Assembly: GCA_002436005.1 (NCBI GenBank)
Contig: DIXG01000019.1
Coordinates: 1 to 40,739 of the forward strand
Direction of reading: 5' to 3'
Source of the DNA: Anaerolineaceae bacterium UBA6086
GTDB lineage: Bacteria; Chloroflexota; Anaerolineae; Anaerolineales; Anaerolineaceae
Length of the DNA stretch: 40,739 nucleotides
A model generated the notes under the pieces. That model was not told where the DNA came from and made no database searches. It was given only the letters and a program-made list of their open reading frames with translations. Shown here one piece after another: positions 6,150 to 15,664 of the stretch. How positions within the stretch are numbered: position 1 is the stretch's first letter; each line of letters starts with the position of its first letter. The position numbers were made by a program, and so were the translations under genes.

Positions 6150-8105
6150 ATGCAAAATTATGTTGGATTGAACATCGACCGCTATCGGATCACTGAGCGC
6201 CTGGGGATGGGCGGGATGGCAGTGGTGTACAAGGCTTTTGATACACGGCTTGAACGCGATGTAGCAGTCAAACTAATTCGAACGATCTCAATCCCGCCAG
6301 ATCAATATGATCGTCTGCTTAAACGATTTGAACGCGAAGCCAAGGCACAGGCTGGCTTTTCGCATCCTAATATTGTCCCGGTATATGATTATGGCGAAGT
6401 GGATGGCTCGCCATTTTTAGTGATGGCGTGTGTGCCTGGCGGAACACTCAAAGCTAAAACAGGAAAGCCGGTGAATTACCGGCAGGCTTTGGACTGGCTT
6501 TTACCGATTTCGGATGCGCTCTGCTATGCCCATCGGCATGGTATGGTGCATCGTGACATCAAGCCCAGCAATATCCTGTTTGATGAAGATGGCCGCACGT
6601 TATTAACCGATTTTGGGATTGCCGGTTTCCTGCAAAACAAGGAAACCTCCCTGACGATCCCGGGCATGGGCATCGGCACTCCGGAATACATGGCGCCAGA
6701 GCAGTGGGAGGGGAAATCCACCCAGGCAAGTGATCAATATGCATTGGGTGTGGTCTTTTATGAATTGATCACTGGGAAGAAGCCCTATATTGCAGATACG
6801 CCCTTTGCCATTGCCCTCAAGCAAAAAAATGAGCCTTTACCATCTCCTTCAAGCCTTGTGAAAGGGATTCCTGTTTCCGTTGAAAAGGTTTTACTCAAAA
6901 TGCTGGCAATCGATCCGAAGGATCGTTATGAAAATATTTCTGTCTTGCGCAGTGAATGGATCAACCTTCTCAAAGGAACATCTGATCAGAGAAGCAATTG
7001 GGATTCTTCCCCATCTACATCAACTGAGTCGAAAAAAGTTAATTCAGCAGAGCCAGAATCTGTCCCTGTTTCTGTTCCTCGAGTAATTGCACCGAAACCC
7101 AGTATTACAAACAGAAAACCGGATACCCCTGTTATTTCGGTTAAAGCGTCTCGGATCCCTAGAAAGAAGCAATTAGCCAAACAAATTGGCGCAATTGTTG
7201 TCGGTATCGGTCTGGTCATCGCCACTGTGGGGATTATCTCCTTGGTACGACATCTATTAGACAATAACAGCAGCACATTTTCATCCGCTGTTGGCTCAAT
7301 CATTTCCAATACTGGAAGAGAAGGGACCGGTACAAACCGAGAGCCTGAAATGGTGGATTTTTCTGAGGAAGAAGCATTTTTCAGCTCTCAGGATGTCTCC
7401 ATTGAATCGCCAAAAATTAATCCGACCGATGGTTCCATGATGATTTACATACCAGAAGGCAGCTTTGCTATGGGAAATGATGCACCCGGTGCAAACTATG
7501 ATGAACGCCCTGTCCATCAAGTTTATCTGGATGCTTATTGGATCCACCAAACGGAAGTGACTGCGGGTCAATATGAACAGTGCTATCAGGACGGCATTTG
7601 CAGTGCATATGGGGACCGGCGTTATGGAGAGGCTTATCCAGTAGTGTCGGTGTCATGGGAGGCTGCCAATACTTATTGCGAGTGGGTGGGTGGACGCCTG
7701 CCGACAGAGGCTGAATGGGAAAAAGCCGCTCGTGGTGATGATGGAAGGAAATACCCCTGGGGTGATATTGAACCCACCTGTGAGCATGCTAATTTTGCGG
7801 ATTGCAGCAACCAAATTTTGCCTGTTGGAAGCTTTACAGCGGGTGCCAGCCCGTATGGCGTGCTGGATATGGCAGGAAATGCTGTCGAGTGGGTGGCCGA
7901 TTGGTATGCTGAAAATTACTACTCATTTAGTGAAGGTCAAAATCCTTCTGGCCCTGAATGGGGTGATTTTCGAGTAACCCGAGGTGGCTCCTACATAGGC
8001 AGAGCTGTCAATATCACAGTTTTTAGTCGAGGGAAAGGAAATCCCAATAATCAGAATTATGTTCGTGGTTTCCGCTGTGCTTTTGACGAGGAGTTTTATT
8101 ATTAG
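6150..8105 (+). CDS. Membrane Ser/Thr kinase with extracellular FGE-sulfatase-like domain
   Basis: A 651-residue receptor-type kinase. Residues 1-275 form a Hanks-type kinase: glycine loop LGMGGMAVVYKA, Lys41, catalytic Asp136 in HRDIKPSN, Asp154 of DFG, and GTPEYMAPEQW. All catalytic residues are present. A Ser/Pro-rich juxtamembrane segment and one membrane helix follow (about 346-366). An outside domain follows at about 427-646 with formylglycine-generating-enzyme (FGE-sulfatase) motifs: MIYIPEGSFAMG, LPTEAEWEKAARG, YPWG, LDMAGNAVEWVADWY, RGGSY and GFRCAF. This domain probably serves as a binding module, not an enzyme. Its fold is the one encoded by the nearby DGR template, but the nucleotide sequence does not match the TR. 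The likely partners are the FHA proteins and the phosphatase downstream. Confidence 0.9.
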   Translation: MQNYVGLNIDRYRITERLGMGGMAVVYKAFDTRLERDVAVKLIRTISIPPDQYDRLLKRFEREAKAQAGFSHPNIVPVYDYGEVDGSPFLVMACVPGGTLKAKTGKPVNYRQALDWLLPISDALCYAHRHGMVHRDIKPSNILFDEDGRTLLTDFGIAGFLQNKETSLTIPGMGIGTPEYMAPEQWEGKSTQASDQYALGVVFYELITGKKPYIADTPFAIALKQKNEPLPSPSSLVKGIPVSVEKVLLKMLAIDPKDRYENISVLRSEWINLLKGTSDQRSNWDSSPSTSTESKKVNSAEPESVPVSVPRVIAPKPSITNRKPDTPVISVKASRIPRKKQLAKQIGAIVVGIGLVIATVGIISLVRHLLDNNSSTFSSAVGSIISNTGREGTGTNREPEMVDFSEEEAFFSSQDVSIESPKINPTDGSMMIYIPEGSFAMGNDAPGANYDERPVHQVYLDAYWIHQTEVTAGQYEQCYQDGICSAYGDRRYGEAYPVVSVSWEAANTYCEWVGGRLPTEAEWEKAARGDDGRKYPWGDIEPTCEHANFADCSNQILPVGSFTAGASPYGVLDMAGNAVEWVADWYAENYYSFSEGQNPSGPEWGDFRVTRGGSYIGRAVNITVFSRGKGNPNNQNYVRGFRCAFDEEFYY

Positions 8106-8270
8106 CACTAAAAGTTGTTCCTGCCCCAGAGAGGACTTCTCACGGCTGTAAATTTGGTTTTTAGTTATAATTGTGACTGGATAGTGTCTGACTGATCAGA
8201 AAACATCAATTGCTTGTGAATGTCTGACCAACCTATGGGGCAGATGATCACACCAAAAGGAGGAACTTCA

Positions 8271-8549
8271 ATGCCATCATTATTAATGGACGTCGATTCG
8301 GTCCAGGCTGCACAATCTCGCATGCTGCAGGAGATTGAATCCATGCGGGCTGAATTGACCAGCCTGAGCAGCCAGGTCAACCAGGTTGTGGGCAGTGCCT
8401 GGGTGGGTAATGCCGCCAGTGATTTCCAGGGAACTTATGAGACGCTGCGCACGCAGATCATTCAGCAACTGGAGACGCTTGACGAGCTTGCCCAGACGCT
8501 TCAGGGCGAGATCAACCAGTGGCAGGAAACTGCTGCCCGTATGGGGTAG
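8271..8549 (+). CDS. WXG100 (ESAT-6-like) protein 3
   Basis: A 92-residue WXG100 protein with W44-V45-G46, more diverged from copies 1 and 2 than they are from each other. I chose the ATG at 8271 because aggagg lies at 8258-8263. An earlier in-frame ATG at 8220 has no such site and would add 17 residues. It lies 101 bases before the secretion ATPase gene, in the usual place of the principal secreted WXG100 of a type VII locus. The second helix ends in INQWQETAARMG, like the other two. Confidence 0.92.
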   Translation: MPSLLMDVDSVQAAQSRMLQEIESMRAELTSLSSQVNQVVGSAWVGNAASDFQGTYETLRTQIIQQLETLDELAQTLQGEINQWQETAARMG

Positions 8550-8650
8550 ATCTCATTGGAGCATTTACGATTTGCCAACTTCCGTTATTCGGCGGGAAAT
8601 CGAATGTTATTGTGTGGTAATTTAATTCAATTCAATATTTGTGTGTCTTA

Positions 8651-11600
8651 ATGAGTCCAACCGCCTATCCAAAGAATGGAAAACAGCGCTACAATATTGC
8701 CGGGCGTGAACCGTTTTCATTGCCGGAAAAGGATATCGAGCTGCCGGCACCCCCCGAATCCCCCACTCAGCCATCGAATGTCAGCCTGCTGACGCTGATC
8801 CTGCCCCCTGTGATCATGATTATCGGTTCGGTGATATCTGGTCTGGTGTCTGGCAGGGTGAATATTGCCTTGATGCTGCCCATGATGTTGATGGGGCTGG
8901 GCTATCCGGCTGCAAACTTAATTAACAGTAAAGTTCAGAAAAAGAAGTATGCCGAGGCAATGAAGGCTCGGCAGGAGAATTACATCAAAAGGCTGCGAGA
9001 ATATCGCAGCATGATTGAGGGAATGATCGAACGGCAGCAATCCACAATGCATGAGGAGTTCCCGAATGTGCAGCAGGTGCTGGGGATCGGCCTTGCAGCG
9101 GGTGAGAACAAACGCTTGTGGTGGCGACGACCCAAAGACCCCGATTATCTCACGCTGCGCTTGGGAACTGGCTGGAGCAAGCTCTCGTTTAATATCCTGC
9201 CGCCCCGGCTGCTGAATGATAAAGATCCGCTCAGTGGGTTGCCCTTTGAATTAATGGAGCACTACGAAGGGCTGGATAATATGCCCTTCCTGGTCGACTT
9301 GAGACAGCTGGGCAGCCTGGCGTTGATCGGCGGATCATTCCAAAAACTGATCCGGCTTGCCAGGCGCTTGCTGCTGGATGTGATCGTGCATCATTCGCCG
9401 GAGGATGTGAACCTGTTTTTACTTGCAAACCGTCCCAATGCCGCCGAGGAATGGGAATGGCTGAAATGGGTGCCTCATACCCACATGCTGGATGGGGACC
9501 AATCCCAGCAAACACTCCTTTTTACAACGGATAAAATCAATAGCTTTCTGGATGAACTCAATAGATTGTTCTTAGAACGCCTGGAACAACAAAATAGCCA
9601 CGGCGGAAATCAAAATTACCATTTCAACCCGTCCTATCTTGTGGTGATGGATGATGACCGGGTGCGTCAGCACCTCGATATCCAGCGGATTGCTGATGAA
9701 GGGTATCGTGTGGGCATTCACCTTGTGTTTATCGGCGGTGCGTACCTGCCAAGCACCTGCAGAGCCCGTATCGAAATTGATTCAGCCGGGAACCTGGATT
9801 ATCTGGAAACCTTCCAGGCGGTGGGCAGCGGTAACCACCGAAAAGGAGTAGCTGAGCTGGTCCAGAAAAAGGAAATTGAACCCCTTGCACGCACGCTGGC
9901 AGGTTTGGAAGTTGTGGGCGGCAAGAGTGCAACGATTCTGCCCTCCATGGTGCGGGTGGTTGATCTGATTGAGGGCGATCCCTATTCGGTTTCGGATGTT
10001 GTGGACCATTGGCGGGCAGCGGAGGATGATTCAAAGCAGGTTCTGCTGCCTGTCGGACAATACGTGGATCGGGATGGGCTGGCAATTTATGAGATTGATT
10101 TTCGACCCGAATCCCTCGGCGGACTTGGCGCATATCACGCTATGATGATTGGGACAACCGGCAGCGGAAAGAGCATTTTCATGCAATCCCTGGTGTTGGC
10201 TGCCGCACACCGCTATTCCCCCCGGCAGATCAATTTTATGTTTATGGACTTTAAGGCAGGCGCGGCTGAGCTGAAAAAGGTCAGTGAACTGCCTCATTCA
10301 GTGGGTATGGTGACGGATCTCAGCCCGGAGCTGGCTGAGCGAGCCCTCCAAGCCCTTGAAAATGAACTCTTTCGCCGGAAGACAACCTTTGAAAACGCCG
10401 GCAAAATTACCGATATCTGGGATTTCAACCGCCGTTTTCCCGACCAGGCATTCCCGCATCTGATTGTGATGATCGATGAGTTTGCAGCGGGAATAAAAAT
10501 TCTTCCCACCCTGGTGGCACGGTTGGAAGAACTGGGGCGGCAAGGGCGTGCTTATGGCATGTATTTCTTCCTTGCCAACCAGGAGGTCAACAGCGCGGTT
10601 GATTCGCTGAAAGCCAACGCAAGCTGGTACATTCTCTTGAAAGTCAACCGGCCGGAAGAGATGCGGTTGATTGGTGGACGTTTGCCTGTGCCTCCGGGCA
10701 GGGGGCGCGGATATATCAAGGTCAAGGAGGACATCACCTCCATTCAAAGCGCCTATGCTGGGCTGCCAGCTGACGTTGGCGATCAAAGCCAGGCAGAGAT
10801 CAACGAGTATGCGATCTCAACTTTTGGACCCGGAGGAGATCGCAACGAGATTTTTCGTTTTGATCCCCGCCGGGCAAACGCTGAAAACAGCCCGGTTCGG
10901 ACAGAATTAGAGATGTTGATGGCAGTGATCACTGAGGCAGCATATACATTACATATTCCTCACGCCGATCCAATTTACACTGAACCGCTGCCGCCCCTGA
11001 TCCCGCTTTCGGAGGTGATTGCATGCCAGGACCTGTATCACCGTTTTGACGGCTCCAGTTGGCAACGCTGCACAGGAGAGCGCAATGTTGTGCCGCTGGG
11101 CTTTGTAGATATCCCCAAGCGCTGCCAGCAGCAAGCTTTTTCCGTCAATTTCAATGAGGCGGGTGGGCATCTATGGGTGATTGGATCGCCGGGCAGCGGG
11201 AAGTCCATGGTGCTCCTCAGCCTGGCTTCTGTGTTGTGCCTGACCCACACGCCGGCAGAAATCAACTTATATGGTCTTGAATTCGGGACCGGCAGCCTTT
11301 CTATGCTGAATGCATTTCCGCATACTGCCGCTGTGATACGAGCCCACGAGGCTGAACGCATTGACCGCCTGCTGCGGTTTTTGCAGGAAGAATTACGCCA
11401 GCGCACAGAACGGGATTGGCATCTGGAAGGGCGCCCGGAAATTTATCTGCTGGTCAACAATATCGCGGATTTACGGCAGCAATATCCTGACCAGTCTGAA
11501 GATTTGGGGCGGTTTATCCGATCTGGCGGCGCTGTTGGGATCCACGTGGTCATTGCCTCAAACCGGGGGTCTGAACTCCCGCGTTCCTTGAGCGGCAACA

Positions 11601-12694
11601 TCATCAACCGGATCGTGCTCCAACTCCCTGAAAAACAGGATTTCATGGATGTGCTCAACATGTCTGTTCCTCCTCTGACAATGCGCACGCAGGGACGAGG
11701 ATTTTGGGCAAGCGAAGGTGTGGTGTCGGAATGCCAGATCGCGCTTGTGGATGAAGGTGTTTTATCCTCATCTCCTTTGGAAGAGAATCAGATCCCGCAG
11801 GAGGCTGAGCGAGATGAAACGGCAAAGAACAATGCGCTTGGCAGACTCCCATCCACAATCTTGAAATTGGGACAGCAAATGCGGCAATCCTGGACTGGCA
11901 AACTGCCGCAGGGCATTCATGCCATGAAGGATATGTTGGAAATGGGCGATTTTGATCGTGAGGTTGAAAAAGCTCCCCACGAACTTTCGGGGGCGGCACT
12001 CCCCATTGGTCTGATTTACGACAATTTAGATCCACTGATTGTTGATTTAAACCGGGAAGGACCTTTCTGGAGCCTGATCGGTCCCCGGCAATCGGGTAAG
12101 ACCACCGGTTTAATCACGCTTGCTCATTACCTTCGCCAATCGCTGCCGGCAAACAGCCGGGTCACATTCATGCCGATGCGGAAGGACCTGATTTCACGGA
12201 TAAAATCTGATGATCCACAGGTCCAGGTGATCTTACAGCCAGATGCAATGATTGAGTGCGTCCAAACATTTCTGGATACCATTCAGAGCCAAAGTGACGT
12301 CTTCCATTGTTTAATGTTCGATGACCTGGGTGCGGCGTTCTCAGGAGGCAATACGCCTTTGGTTCAGGCATTGAACGCTTTGGGAGATCGGCTGGCACTT
12401 GCCACGCAGGAAAATTTCCTGATCGTAATTGCAGATCTGTACAGCAATTTTAAAACCACTCAGGCGTATTCCTCCTCCTTTTTGAAGTTATTCCAGCAAA
12501 GCCAGACCGGGATCCTCTTTTCACTGGAGGATACCGATATGCAGTGGTTCAACGCACGCGTGAATTTGATGTACAAGAAAACTTTGAAGTGGATGACGGG
12601 GCGAGGGTTTTACGTGAGTAAGGGAAATCCAACGTATATTCAATGCCCGCTAATTACGCCGGATGTATTCGAAGATCATCAAGCACAGGATTGA
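8651..12694 (+). CDS. eccC: Type VII secretion FtsK/SpoIIIE ATPase (EccC/EssC-like)
   Basis: A 1347-residue motor and recognition protein of type VII secretion. Two membrane helices sit near the N-terminus (about 46-90). Three nucleotide-binding modules follow. Module 1 has GTTGSGKS near residue 500 and LIVMIDEF near 603. Module 2 has GSPGSGKS near 843, but YLLVNN where the Walker B acids should be. Module 3 has GPRQSGKT near 1143 and LMFDDLG near 1220. As in EccC/EssC, module 1 looks best suited to hydrolysis. Unlike Firmicute EssC it lacks N-terminal FHA domains; a separate FHA protein follows four bases after the stop. The length fits EccC/EssC. I chose ATG 8651; TTG 8639 is also in frame and neither has a clear ribosome site. 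Confidence 0.93.
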   Translation: MSPTAYPKNGKQRYNIAGREPFSLPEKDIELPAPPESPTQPSNVSLLTLILPPVIMIIGSVISGLVSGRVNIALMLPMMLMGLGYPAANLINSKVQKKKYAEAMKARQENYIKRLREYRSMIEGMIERQQSTMHEEFPNVQQVLGIGLAAGENKRLWWRRPKDPDYLTLRLGTGWSKLSFNILPPRLLNDKDPLSGLPFELMEHYEGLDNMPFLVDLRQLGSLALIGGSFQKLIRLARRLLLDVIVHHSPEDVNLFLLANRPNAAEEWEWLKWVPHTHMLDGDQSQQTLLFTTDKINSFLDELNRLFLERLEQQNSHGGNQNYHFNPSYLVVMDDDRVRQHLDIQRIADEGYRVGIHLVFIGGAYLPSTCRARIEIDSAGNLDYLETFQAVGSGNHRKGVAELVQKKEIEPLARTLAGLEVVGGKSATILPSMVRVVDLIEGDPYSVSDVVDHWRAAEDDSKQVLLPVGQYVDRDGLAIYEIDFRPESLGGLGAYHAMMIGTTGSGKSIFMQSLVLAAAHRYSPRQINFMFMDFKAGAAELKKVSELPHSVGMVTDLSPELAERALQALENELFRRKTTFENAGKITDIWDFNRRFPDQAFPHLIVMIDEFAAGIKILPTLVARLEELGRQGRAYGMYFFLANQEVNSAVDSLKANASWYILLKVNRPEEMRLIGGRLPVPPGRGRGYIKVKEDITSIQSAYAGLPADVGDQSQAEINEYAISTFGPGGDRNEIFRFDPRRANAENSPVRTELEMLMAVITEAAYTLHIPHADPIYTEPLPPLIPLSEVIACQDLYHRFDGSSWQRCTGERNVVPLGFVDIPKRCQQQAFSVNFNEAGGHLWVIGSPGSGKSMVLLSLASVLCLTHTPAEINLYGLEFGTGSLSMLNAFPHTAAVIRAHEAERIDRLLRFLQEELRQRTERDWHLEGRPEIYLLVNNIADLRQQYPDQSEDLGRFIRSGGAVGIHVVIASNRGSELPRSLSGNIINRIVLQLPEKQDFMDVLNMSVPPLTMRTQGRGFWASEGVVSECQIALVDEGVLSSSPLEENQIPQEAERDETAKNNALGRLPSTILKLGQQMRQSWTGKLPQGIHAMKDMLEMGDFDREVEKAPHELSGAALPIGLIYDNLDPLIVDLNREGPFWSLIGPRQSGKTTGLITLAHYLRQSLPANSRVTFMPMRKDLISRIKSDDPQVQVILQPDAMIECVQTFLDTIQSQSDVFHCLMFDDLGAAFSGGNTPLVQALNALGDRLALATQENFLIVIADLYSNFKTTQAYSSSFLKLFQQSQTGILFSLEDTDMQWFNARVNLMYKKTLKWMTGRGFYVSKGNPTYIQCPLITPDVFEDHQAQD

Positions 12695-12698
12695 AGAA

Positions 12699-13277
12699 AT
12701 GGGTGAAGTGGTTTGCAGCGTCAATTATTCTGGATCGCAACGGAGAGACCTTGTCCTGCCAGATGATGTTCCTGTTCATCTGCTGACAAACGCCCTGGCA
12801 GCGGCTTTGGGAATGCCAAGCAGTCCGGACATCTTTTATGAGCTGCAGGTGGAGGAAAAGGGAGCCTGGCGCCGGATTCCTGAATCGCGCACCTTACAGC
12901 AGGCTTATATTCACAATGGCACTATCTTGCGGTTTACAAAAGAGAAACAGATTGAGGGTGCGCGCGCTGTCCTTTTGGGGAAGGATGAAATTCGTTTTCG
13001 CCTGCGGGAGAACACCATCATTGGTCGTCTGACGCGTGATAATCATGTGGATATTGACCTGGCAGGGCTTGATACAAACAAAGTGGTCTCTCGGCGGCAT
13101 GCTATCATCACCAGGGTATCCATGCATTACCTGATCAAAGATGCAGAAAGCCACAACGGGACTTTTGTGAACAAGATCCCGGTGAAGCCTGGAGAATCGC
13201 TTGCCCTTCATCCCGGTGATGAGATTTGTTTTGGCTCCCTGGATAAAGGGGTGCGGTTGAAGTTTATGCTGGTCTGA
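12699..13277 (+). CDS. Ubiquitin-like (YukD/EsaB-type) plus FHA protein
   Basis: A 192-residue cytoplasmic protein. Residues 1-80 look like the ubiquitin-like fold of YukD/EsaB and of the EccD N-terminus: a beta-hairpin start, RRDLVLPDDVPVHLLTNAL, and an L-Q-A-Y-I-H-NGTILRF ending. Residues 100-190 form an FHA domain with IIGR, the VVSRRHA motif, SHNGTFVN and GDEICFG, which bind phosphothreonine. I chose the ATG at 12699, four bases after the ATPase stop and behind agga. An earlier ATG (12663) lies inside the ATPase gene. It supplies as a separate protein what Firmicute EssC carries as fused FHA domains. It probably links kinase activity to the ATPase. Confidence 0.82.
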   Translation: MGEVVCSVNYSGSQRRDLVLPDDVPVHLLTNALAAALGMPSSPDIFYELQVEEKGAWRRIPESRTLQQAYIHNGTILRFTKEKQIEGARAVLLGKDEIRFRLRENTIIGRLTRDNHVDIDLAGLDTNKVVSRRHAIITRVSMHYLIKDAESHNGTFVNKIPVKPGESLALHPGDEICFGSLDKGVRLKFMLV

Positions 13278-13301
13278 TGGTAAGTGGATTAAAGAGCGGA
13301 C

Positions 13302-13577
13302 TCACGAACCAAATTTTGCAGCAGTGATCACCCATTGTTCAACCTCCTGGGAAAGTTGAAACCCCAGGAGATCCAGATGATCGGAGAGCTGTTTTATAGT
13401 TGAGGTACATTGTTGAAGCTGATAAAGATATTCGTCTTTGCTATCGCCATCCCAGTTGGTCCAGGCAACTCTGGCGTAAATTGACGCAGCATAATCATAG
13501 AAGGCATCTGCTGTTGCCCGCATTTTATATGCCAGCGCTTCTGTGGAGTCAGTTTCTAAAAGAATCTTATGTGACAT
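13302..13577 (-). CDS. WXG100-like protein 4, minus strand
   Basis: A 91-residue protein with W42-D43-G44 in the middle, between two predicted helices (STEALAYKMRATADAFYDYA and SKDEYLYQLQQCTSTIKQLS), and ending in QWVITAAKFGS. Length and layout fit the WXG100 family, although the sequence is far from the three plus-strand copies. It is the only minus-strand gene in the type VII locus, convergent with the FHA gene (24 bases between stops) and divergent from the VWA gene. A TATAAT on the minus strand at 13613-13608 may belong to its promoter. It could be an independently expressed partner of another WXG100 protein. Confidence 0.78.
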   Translation of the reverse strand: MSHKILLETDSTEALAYKMRATADAFYDYAASIYARVAWTNWDGDSKDEYLYQLQQCTSTIKQLSDHLDLLGFQLSQEVEQWVITAAKFGS

Positions 13578-13703
13578 GAATGTGTGCCTCGTTCAAAAGT
13601 CAAATTAATTATAACAATGATTTATTGAATTCTTGTGATTTGTGAGCATGTCTGGAGGTTGTTTCTAAAATATCCACCTTTCGGACACAATTTAGGAGGA
13701 AGA

Positions 13704-15632
13704 ATGCCCTATCGAAAATTATTGCTTTTCTTGTTCTCATTTTTGCTGATTTTTTCCATGACATCAGGCGATGTCTGGGCAGCCAGCAATTCCAATTTAA
13801 TCATTCATTCGCTCGAGAGCAGTGTGAACGAGGATGGTAATTCCTACACGGTCACCATCCGTGTTTCTGCTGTCAGTGACCGGGGGGGACCGATTGTCGG
13901 ACTTACCACACGGGATTTAACAGTTACAGAAGATGACACCGTGATGGAATTGGATTCTGTTGAGTGGGTCGAGGATGCACCGATGAGCGTGTGGGTCATA
14001 TTGGATAATGGTGCCACGATGCAGGGAGAGCGCTTTCGGATGGCACAAGAAGGCGTGACAGACTTTATCAAAGACCTTTACAGGGGGGATCGGGTGGCGG
14101 TATATGCTTACAATAACGCTGTTGAACAAATTGTTTCGCCCACCGATGATATTAACCAGGCGCGTGATGAATTTGAAAATGCTCGCCTCAGCCCTGGCGG
14201 GGGCGCCTGCCTGTTTGATGCGGTCCATACCGCGCTTGAAGCGGCAACTTCACAGTCCTCCGAACGCCAGGCGATTGTCCTCCTGAGCAGCCGTAAGGAT
14301 ACAAAATCGGGATATGACACTTGTTCAGCGGTATCGATCAGCGATGTGCTCACCCTGATTGAGGCTTCCGAAAGACAAATCCCTATCTATGCCATTGGAG
14401 TTGGTGTGGATACGGACGAAGCTGCCTTGCAGCGCATGGCAGATGCATCAAATGGCATTTATACCAGCAGCACGAGCAATTATGATCTTCCAGACCTGTT
14501 CAAAACGGTCACAAATCGATTTGCTTCGGAATATCTGATCACTTACACCTCAGAAAGCAAACCAGGGAGCCACACCCTCTCTGTTCAACTGGATAATCAA
14601 TCCAACTCGGTGGACTTTACACTGCCTGGATTGCCGCCCGTGGTGAGGGTAGCCAGCCCAACCAGTCTTGAAGAGTTTCAGGCGGGACCGACCAAGGTCG
14701 TCCTCAGCCTGGTTGAGCGTGGAATTGTTGTGGACAGCCTGACCTTTAAGATCAACGACGTCCCGATTGGCGTTGGTGGAAAAATTGATCAGCCGCCTTA
14801 TGAATATGAGATTGACTTCAGTCAGTATGATGGTGAGCAGGCTGTTTTTTCGATCCTTGCCCAGGATGAGGATGGCAATGCGTTATCCGAAACCACGATG
14901 GAACTGGATTTTCGTTCGGAAGAAGAGATTGCTGCAGCAGAGATTGAGGATACCGATCAGCCTGAGCCGACCGAACCTGCCGTCATCGAGACCTGCCCTG
15001 AGGGCATGGTCTGCCTGGGGAATTTGCGACTGACCACAGTTCAGCTGGCATTGATTGGCGGTGGCCTGATCCTGCTGATTGTTGTCCTGGCGGTCATTCC
15101 CAAATTATTAAAAAAGAAGGGCAAAGGGAAGCCGGAAGCGGAGAAAGTTTCCCTGTTTGATGACGCTACACTGGATGGGTTTGCGCTGCCAAACGCGGAC
15201 ATGGGTCGCCTGACCATCCTTTCCAGTGACGATCCATTGATGGTTGGCAAGGAGTTTCAGTTGACGAAATCGCCGACCACGATTGGGCGCAGTGTCAACA
15301 ATGACATTGCCCTGCCCAAGGACAGCGCCGTCTCACGCCAGCATGTTGCCATTATTGCTGAAGGATCCGATGCAGTGCTGCAGGAGGTGCTCAAGACCTT
15401 AAGCGATGGCACCAAACAGCCGCCGACCTATGGCACCTATGTTAATGATCGTAAAGTGACTGATGATACCAAGTTGAACAATGGCGATGAGATCAGCCTG
15501 GGAAGACGTACCAAGCTGCGCTATGAATGCAACCCAAAATTTGAGGATACCGCTGGCTCAGAAGATGTCACCATGGACCAAATCGCCCTTTCCAACACAG
15601 ACCAGGTGGATGATGCGACTCGGGATGGATGA
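13704..15632 (+). CDS. Signal peptide-VWA-TM-FHA membrane protein
   Basis: A 642-residue protein. An N-terminal signal peptide (RKLLLFLFSFLLIF, cleavage near residue 26) is followed by an outside VWA domain at about 93-290 and a beta-rich domain to about 430. One membrane helix (about 447-468) and a cytoplasmic FHA domain come next (about 520-610: TIGRSVNNDIALP, VSRQH, YGTYVND, GDEISLG). The VWA metal site reads DNGAT instead of DxSxS, so metal binding may be weak. The start is fixed by aggagga at 13694-13700. An outward adhesion or sensing domain tied to a phospho-binding inner domain fits a scaffold that recruits a phosphorylated kinase or ATPase to the membrane. The phosphatase gene follows 32 bases later. 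Confidence 0.85.
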   Translation: MPYRKLLLFLFSFLLIFSMTSGDVWAASNSNLIIHSLESSVNEDGNSYTVTIRVSAVSDRGGPIVGLTTRDLTVTEDDTVMELDSVEWVEDAPMSVWVILDNGATMQGERFRMAQEGVTDFIKDLYRGDRVAVYAYNNAVEQIVSPTDDINQARDEFENARLSPGGGACLFDAVHTALEAATSQSSERQAIVLLSSRKDTKSGYDTCSAVSISDVLTLIEASERQIPIYAIGVGVDTDEAALQRMADASNGIYTSSTSNYDLPDLFKTVTNRFASEYLITYTSESKPGSHTLSVQLDNQSNSVDFTLPGLPPVVRVASPTSLEEFQAGPTKVVLSLVERGIVVDSLTFKINDVPIGVGGKIDQPPYEYEIDFSQYDGEQAVFSILAQDEDGNALSETTMELDFRSEEEIAAAEIEDTDQPEPTEPAVIETCPEGMVCLGNLRLTTVQLALIGGGLILLIVVLAVIPKLLKKKGKGKPEAEKVSLFDDATLDGFALPNADMGRLTILSSDDPLMVGKEFQLTKSPTTIGRSVNNDIALPKDSAVSRQHVAIIAEGSDAVLQEVLKTLSDGTKQPPTYGTYVNDRKVTDDTKLNNGDEISLGRRTKLRYECNPKFEDTAGSEDVTMDQIALSNTDQVDDATRDG

Positions 15633-15664
15633 GAGGTGGGATTGGTCAACGAAAAGAGGTGGAT

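Noticed and set aside
7978..8105. End of the kinase-FGE gene as a second variable repeat of the DGR
   Set aside because: The protein ending (RGGS to GFRC) is alike, but the bases differ from the TR at many non-adenine positions (for example tac for tgg after the RGGS codons). No 3' identity stretch or hairpin follows. It is homology of fold, not a VR.
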